Of a stretch of 41,793 nt of DNA, positions 38,178 through 41,793 are shown piece by piece. The stretch is from the NCBI GenBank assembly GCA_016188775.1, contig JACPHC010000005.1:1-41793 (forward strand), written 5' to 3'. The stretch comes from Parcubacteria group bacterium (GTDB taxonomy: Bacteria > Patescibacteriota > Minisyncoccia > JACPHC01). The notes under the pieces are model-generated. The model searched no databases. It was given only the letters and a program-made list of their open reading frames with translations, and was not told where the DNA came from. The translations under genes were made by a program, and so were the position numbers. Within the stretch, counting starts at the first letter, position 1, and the number at the start of each line of letters is the position of its first letter.

Positions 38178-38531
38178 ATGAAGATTACCATTAAAACAAC
38201 CAACGTAGTTCTAAATCAGGCGCTGGAGGATTACATTGAAAAGAAAATCGCGGTTTTGGATAAATATGTTCCCAAAGTCGGTTATATTGAGGCTTGGGTT
38301 GAAATAGGCAAGCCATCAAAACATCACAAAAAAGGCGATGTGTTTTACGCCGAGGCCGATATTCGTTTGCCGGGGAAGATATTGAGATCCGAGGCAAAAA
38401 GTTGGGATCTGAAATTGGCGATTGACGCGGTTAAAGATGAATTGCAAATTGAATTAAAAAAATACAAGGAAGTGAAAATCGCTAAAGAAAGGGGCGGAGG
38501 TCGCAAAGCGAAAGAGTGGCCGAATATTTAA
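38178..38531 (+). CDS. raiA: Ribosome-associated translation inhibitor RaiA / HPF family
   Basis: MKITIKTTNVVLNQALEDYIEKKIAVLDKYVPKV...HHKKGDVFYAEADIRLPGKILR. Confidence 0.9.
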   Translation: MKITIKTTNVVLNQALEDYIEKKIAVLDKYVPKVGYIEAWVEIGKPSKHHKKGDVFYAEADIRLPGKILRSEAKSWDLKLAIDAVKDELQIELKKYKEVKIAKERGGGRKAKEWPNI

Positions 38532-38965
38532 TTTTTGAGAGCGACCGCCAGATATCTCGGCAGATATTTCAATTCTTTTGGAAAATTTACTGAAATGCCC
38601 CGCTCAACGGTTTTTGAATCTATTTTTTTTACCTTAAATATTTTTTTAATCGCCGATTCTATTTTTTTTTCGTCAAAATTCCGGCAACTGAATAAATCCA
38701 AAGAAAAATAATTGTTTTCCGGCCAGGTATGGATTGAAATATGCGATTCCGATAAAATTCCGAAAGCGGTGATGCCGCCGGGGATATTTCGCGAATAAGA
38801 CGCAGAAGGAAATTGATGGGCTTGAACCGGCTCAACCAAAGTCATTTCGCTAATTTTTATAAGATCCGATAAGATTTTTTTTATTTCGTTTTCATTGGCG
38901 AGTCGTAAAGAATCTTCCTCGTCGTTTAAAATTACATCCTGCATTAAATGTTTTCCGTATCTCAT
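38528..38965 (-). CDS. speD: S-adenosylmethionine decarboxylase proenzyme (class 1B-like)
   Basis: GILSESHISIHTWPENNYFSLDLFSC: cleavage-site region of prokaryotic AdoMetDC. Confidence 0.92.
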   Translation of the reverse strand: MRYGKHLMQDVILNDEEDSLRLANENEIKKILSDLIKISEMTLVEPVQAHQFPSASYSRNIPGGITAFGILSESHISIHTWPENNYFSLDLFSCRNFDEKKIESAIKKIFKVKKIDSKTVERGISVNFPKELKYLPRYLAVALKN

Positions 38966-39054
38966 TTGTTTTTTTATTTAATTTTAATTTTTTAAAAAAA
39001 TATTTTAATTTAAATTTAAAGTATGAGAAATTTTTGTCAAGTGTGGATAACCGT

Positions 39055-41676
39055 ATGTCATTAATCACTAAAATTTTTGGCGACCCCAACGCGCGTTTCA
39101 TCAAAAAAATTCAGCCGCTTATTGAGCGTGCCAACAGTTTTGAGCCGGAATTGGAAAAATTAAAAGATGATGAATTTCCAAAAAAGACTTTGGAATTTAA
39201 AACGCGTCTTGAAAAAGGAGAAACCCTGGACGATTTTTTGCCGGAAGCGTTCGCCTTGGTTCGGGAAGCGTCCAAACGCACTTTGGGCCAGCGCCATTTC
39301 GACGTTCAGATGATGGGCGGCGTTGTTTTGCATCAGGGAAAAATCGCCGAAATGAGAACCGGGGAAGGGAAGACATTAGTCGCGACTTTGCCGGCTTATT
39401 TGAACGCGCTTAGTCAAAAAGGAGTTCACGTTGTTACCGTCAATGATTATTTGGCCCGAAGAGACGCCGTTTGGATGGGGCAGATTTATCATTTTTTAGG
39501 TTTAACCACTGCCTGCTTGAATCATGAACAATCTTTTTTATACGATCCGGCGTGGCAGTCTGAAAAAAAAGATGAAGCTGACAAGACCAGAGATATTATT
39601 GGAGGATTCAAGGTGGTCGAAAGTTTTTTGCGGCCGGTCCAGCGCCGCGAGGCCTATCTGGCCGATATCACTTACGGCACCAATTCCGAATTCGGTTTTG
39701 ATTATTTAAGGGATAATTTAGTCGTCAGTCCCGACGAGCTGGTTCAGCGGCCGTTTCATTTCGCCATTGTTGACGAAGTGGACAGCATTTTAATCGACGA
39801 GGCCCGAACGCCTTTGATTATTTCCGCTCCGGCCGAGGACGCGGCCGCTCTTTATAAAAGATTTGCCAGAATTATTCCGACTCTAAAAGAGAATATTGAT
39901 TATAACATTGACGAGAAAATGAAAGCCGCGGCTTTAACCGAAGAAGGAATCAATAAAATTGAACGGGCCCTGGGAATGGAAAATATTTATGAGGCCGAAA
40001 CGATCCGTTATGTCCATCACCTTGAACAAGCTCTTCGGGCGCACACTCTTTTTAAGCGCGATCGCGATTATGTCATTAAAGACGGCGAGATTTTTATTGT
40101 TGATGAATTTACCGGCCGTTTAATGCCGGGCCGGCGTTATTCCGAAGGCTTGCATCAGGCCATTGAAGCCAAAGAGGGAGTTGAAGTTCAAAAGGAAAGT
40201 TTGACTTTGGCGACCATCACCATTCAAAATTATTTTCGAATGTATCAAAAATTGGCCGGAATGACCGGCACGGCCGCCACTTCAGCCGAAGAATTTCATA
40301 AAGTTTATAAAATAGAAGTGGTGATCATTCCCACGGCCAGTCCAATGATCAGAGTCGATCGGTCAGATAAAGTTTTTCAGACCGAAAACGGAAAATTCAA
40401 AGCGATTGTCCAAGAAATTAAAGAACGGCACGAGAAAGGCCAGCCGGTTTTGGTTGGCACCGTTTCCATTGGAAAAAACGAAAAATTAAGCGCGCTTTTG
40501 AGCCGAGAGGGAATACCTTTTCAGGTTTTAAACGCTAAAAATCACGAAAAAGAAGGCATGATTATCTCTCAAGCCGGCAAATTGGGAGCTGTCACCGTGG
40601 CGACGAATATGGCCGGCCGGGGCGTTGATATTATTTTAGGAGGCAATCCGCCAAATAAAGAAGAGGCGGAAAAAGTTAAATCAATCGGCGGGCTTTATGT
40701 TATTGGCACGGAAAGACACGAAGCCCGACGAATTGACAATCAGCTGCGCGGCCGTTCCGGCCGGCAAGGCGATCCGGGCGAATCAACTTTTTTCGTTTCT
40801 TTTGAAGACGATTTGATGCGGATATTCGCGCCGGATCGGATAAAAAATATGATGGCGAGTTTCGGCATTCCCGAAGATCAGCCGATTGAAAATCGCTTGG
40901 TTTCAAAAGCCATTGAATCGGCGCAAGGGAAAATCGAGGGCTTGAATTTTGACATTAGAAAACACGTTTTGGAATTTGACGATGTGATGAATAAACATCG
41001 AGAATCAATATATCGAAGACGCAAAGAGGTATTAGCCTCCGACAATCTCAAAGAAAAAATTTCAGAAATGATTGAAAAAACTTTGAGGCGGCTTTTGGAC
41101 GCCCATTTTCAAAATAGAGACGCCGATGATTGGGACACGGAAGAAATTTTTGAAAATATTAAAACTTTATTTTTACCGCCGGATAATTTTCACGGCGATT
41201 TGATAAATTTAAAAGAAAAAGGCCACCGGGAAGAAATTTATGATTCAATCATCGCTTTGGCGAAAAAAAGTTACGAAGAGAAGGAACAAAACATGGATTT
41301 GGCGACTCTCCGCCAATTTGAAAAAATGGTGAGTTTAAGAATGACTGACGAGCTGTGGGTGGATCATTTGGAAAATATGGAGCATCTTCGGGATTCGGTG
41401 CGTCTCCGCGCTTACGGCCAGCGGGATCCGTTGGTGGAATATAAAAACGAAGGCCGAAGATTGTATCTTCAGCTTGAGGCGCGGATTGAAGCCGCGATTG
41501 TTGAAGCTTTATTTAAATTGAATATTGAAAAAAGAAGCGGCGGTCCGCGGATTTCAGCTGTTGCCGCGACTAATCAGCCAAAAGTTGAGTTTTCCACGGA
41601 TAAATCAAAACCGAATCGAAACGATCCTTGTCCGTGCGGATCGGGAAAGAAGTATAAGAAGTGTCATGGGGCGTAG
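39055..41676 (+). CDS. secA: Preprotein translocase subunit SecA; start ATG 39055
   Basis: MSLITKIFGDPNARFIKKIQP, AEMRTGEGKTLVATLPAYLNAL, VTVNDYLARRDA, C-terminal RNDPCPCGSGKKYKKCHG. Confidence 0.97.
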   Translation: MSLITKIFGDPNARFIKKIQPLIERANSFEPELEKLKDDEFPKKTLEFKTRLEKGETLDDFLPEAFALVREASKRTLGQRHFDVQMMGGVVLHQGKIAEMRTGEGKTLVATLPAYLNALSQKGVHVVTVNDYLARRDAVWMGQIYHFLGLTTACLNHEQSFLYDPAWQSEKKDEADKTRDIIGGFKVVESFLRPVQRREAYLADITYGTNSEFGFDYLRDNLVVSPDELVQRPFHFAIVDEVDSILIDEARTPLIISAPAEDAAALYKRFARIIPTLKENIDYNIDEKMKAAALTEEGINKIERALGMENIYEAETIRYVHHLEQALRAHTLFKRDRDYVIKDGEIFIVDEFTGRLMPGRRYSEGLHQAIEAKEGVEVQKESLTLATITIQNYFRMYQKLAGMTGTAATSAEEFHKVYKIEVVIIPTASPMIRVDRSDKVFQTENGKFKAIVQEIKERHEKGQPVLVGTVSIGKNEKLSALLSREGIPFQVLNAKNHEKEGMIISQAGKLGAVTVATNMAGRGVDIILGGNPPNKEEAEKVKSIGGLYVIGTERHEARRIDNQLRGRSGRQGDPGESTFFVSFEDDLMRIFAPDRIKNMMASFGIPEDQPIENRLVSKAIESAQGKIEGLNFDIRKHVLEFDDVMNKHRESIYRRRKEVLASDNLKEKISEMIEKTLRRLLDAHFQNRDADDWDTEEIFENIKTLFLPPDNFHGDLINLKEKGHREEIYDSIIALAKKSYEEKEQNMDLATLRQFEKMVSLRMTDELWVDHLENMEHLRDSVRLRAYGQRDPLVEYKNEGRRLYLQLEARIEAAIVEALFKLNIEKRSGGPRISAVAATNQPKVEFSTDKSKPNRNDPCPCGSGKKYKKCHGA

Positions 41677-41685
41677 GAGAAAGAA

Positions 41686-41712
41686 AAGCCTAGCGCGACG
41701 GCTAGGCTTCCT
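41686..41712 (+). terminator. Terminator-like hairpin after secA
   Basis: aagcctagcgcgacggctaggctt, weak T-run. Confidence 0.5.
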
Positions 41713-41793
41713 GCCGGGTGGATTTTGAGAGCGTGGAGAAAGCGATTGAGATTGTCGGCGCGAACCTTTGCTGGTTCAATCCAGAAACGGCCG

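Overview
AT-rich, gene-dense bacterial chromosome segment that looks like Candidate Phyla Radiation/Patescibacteria (probably Parcubacteria-like). This assignment is inferred from gene content and architecture; no database search was run. Housekeeping content: histidine phosphatase, typA, a 23S rRNA gene with a 5S gene downstream and no 16S in the window, rodA, rplJ-rplL, a partial dcw cluster (mraZ-rsmH-ftsL-like-PBP/ftsI, then murF), cyclophilin, rmuC, secG, a peptide-type ABC solute-binding protein, an SIS isomerase, RNase J, trpS, phosphomannomutase, ychF, uvrA, a C-terminally short uvrC, a secreted HExxH peptidase with an IPT/TIG domain, raiA/hpf, speD/speH-type AdoMet decarboxylase and secA. 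tRNAs: Val(CAC), Glu(CTC), Leu(CAG). Main points of interest: (1) a group I intron of about 768 nt with a LAGLIDADG ORF, inserted inside the sarcin-ricin loop of 23S rRNA; (2) a 700-aa metallophosphoesterase-like protein with a large uncharacterised N-terminal region; (3) a foldback element carrying a truncated GIY-YIG minidomain just upstream of uvrC, with end motifs (CCCCGTA/TACGGGG) shared with a second foldback at the rplJ promoter; (4) long inverted repeats in most sizeable intergenic spacers, several with the right arm at the next gene's ribosome binding site; (5) a consensus promoter followed by a terminator upstream of 23S (candidate sRNA or attenuated leader); (6) an L10 leader with an attenuator; (7) 10-11 bp phased TGG repeats upstream of mraZ; (8) a probably frameshifted small HExxH gene.
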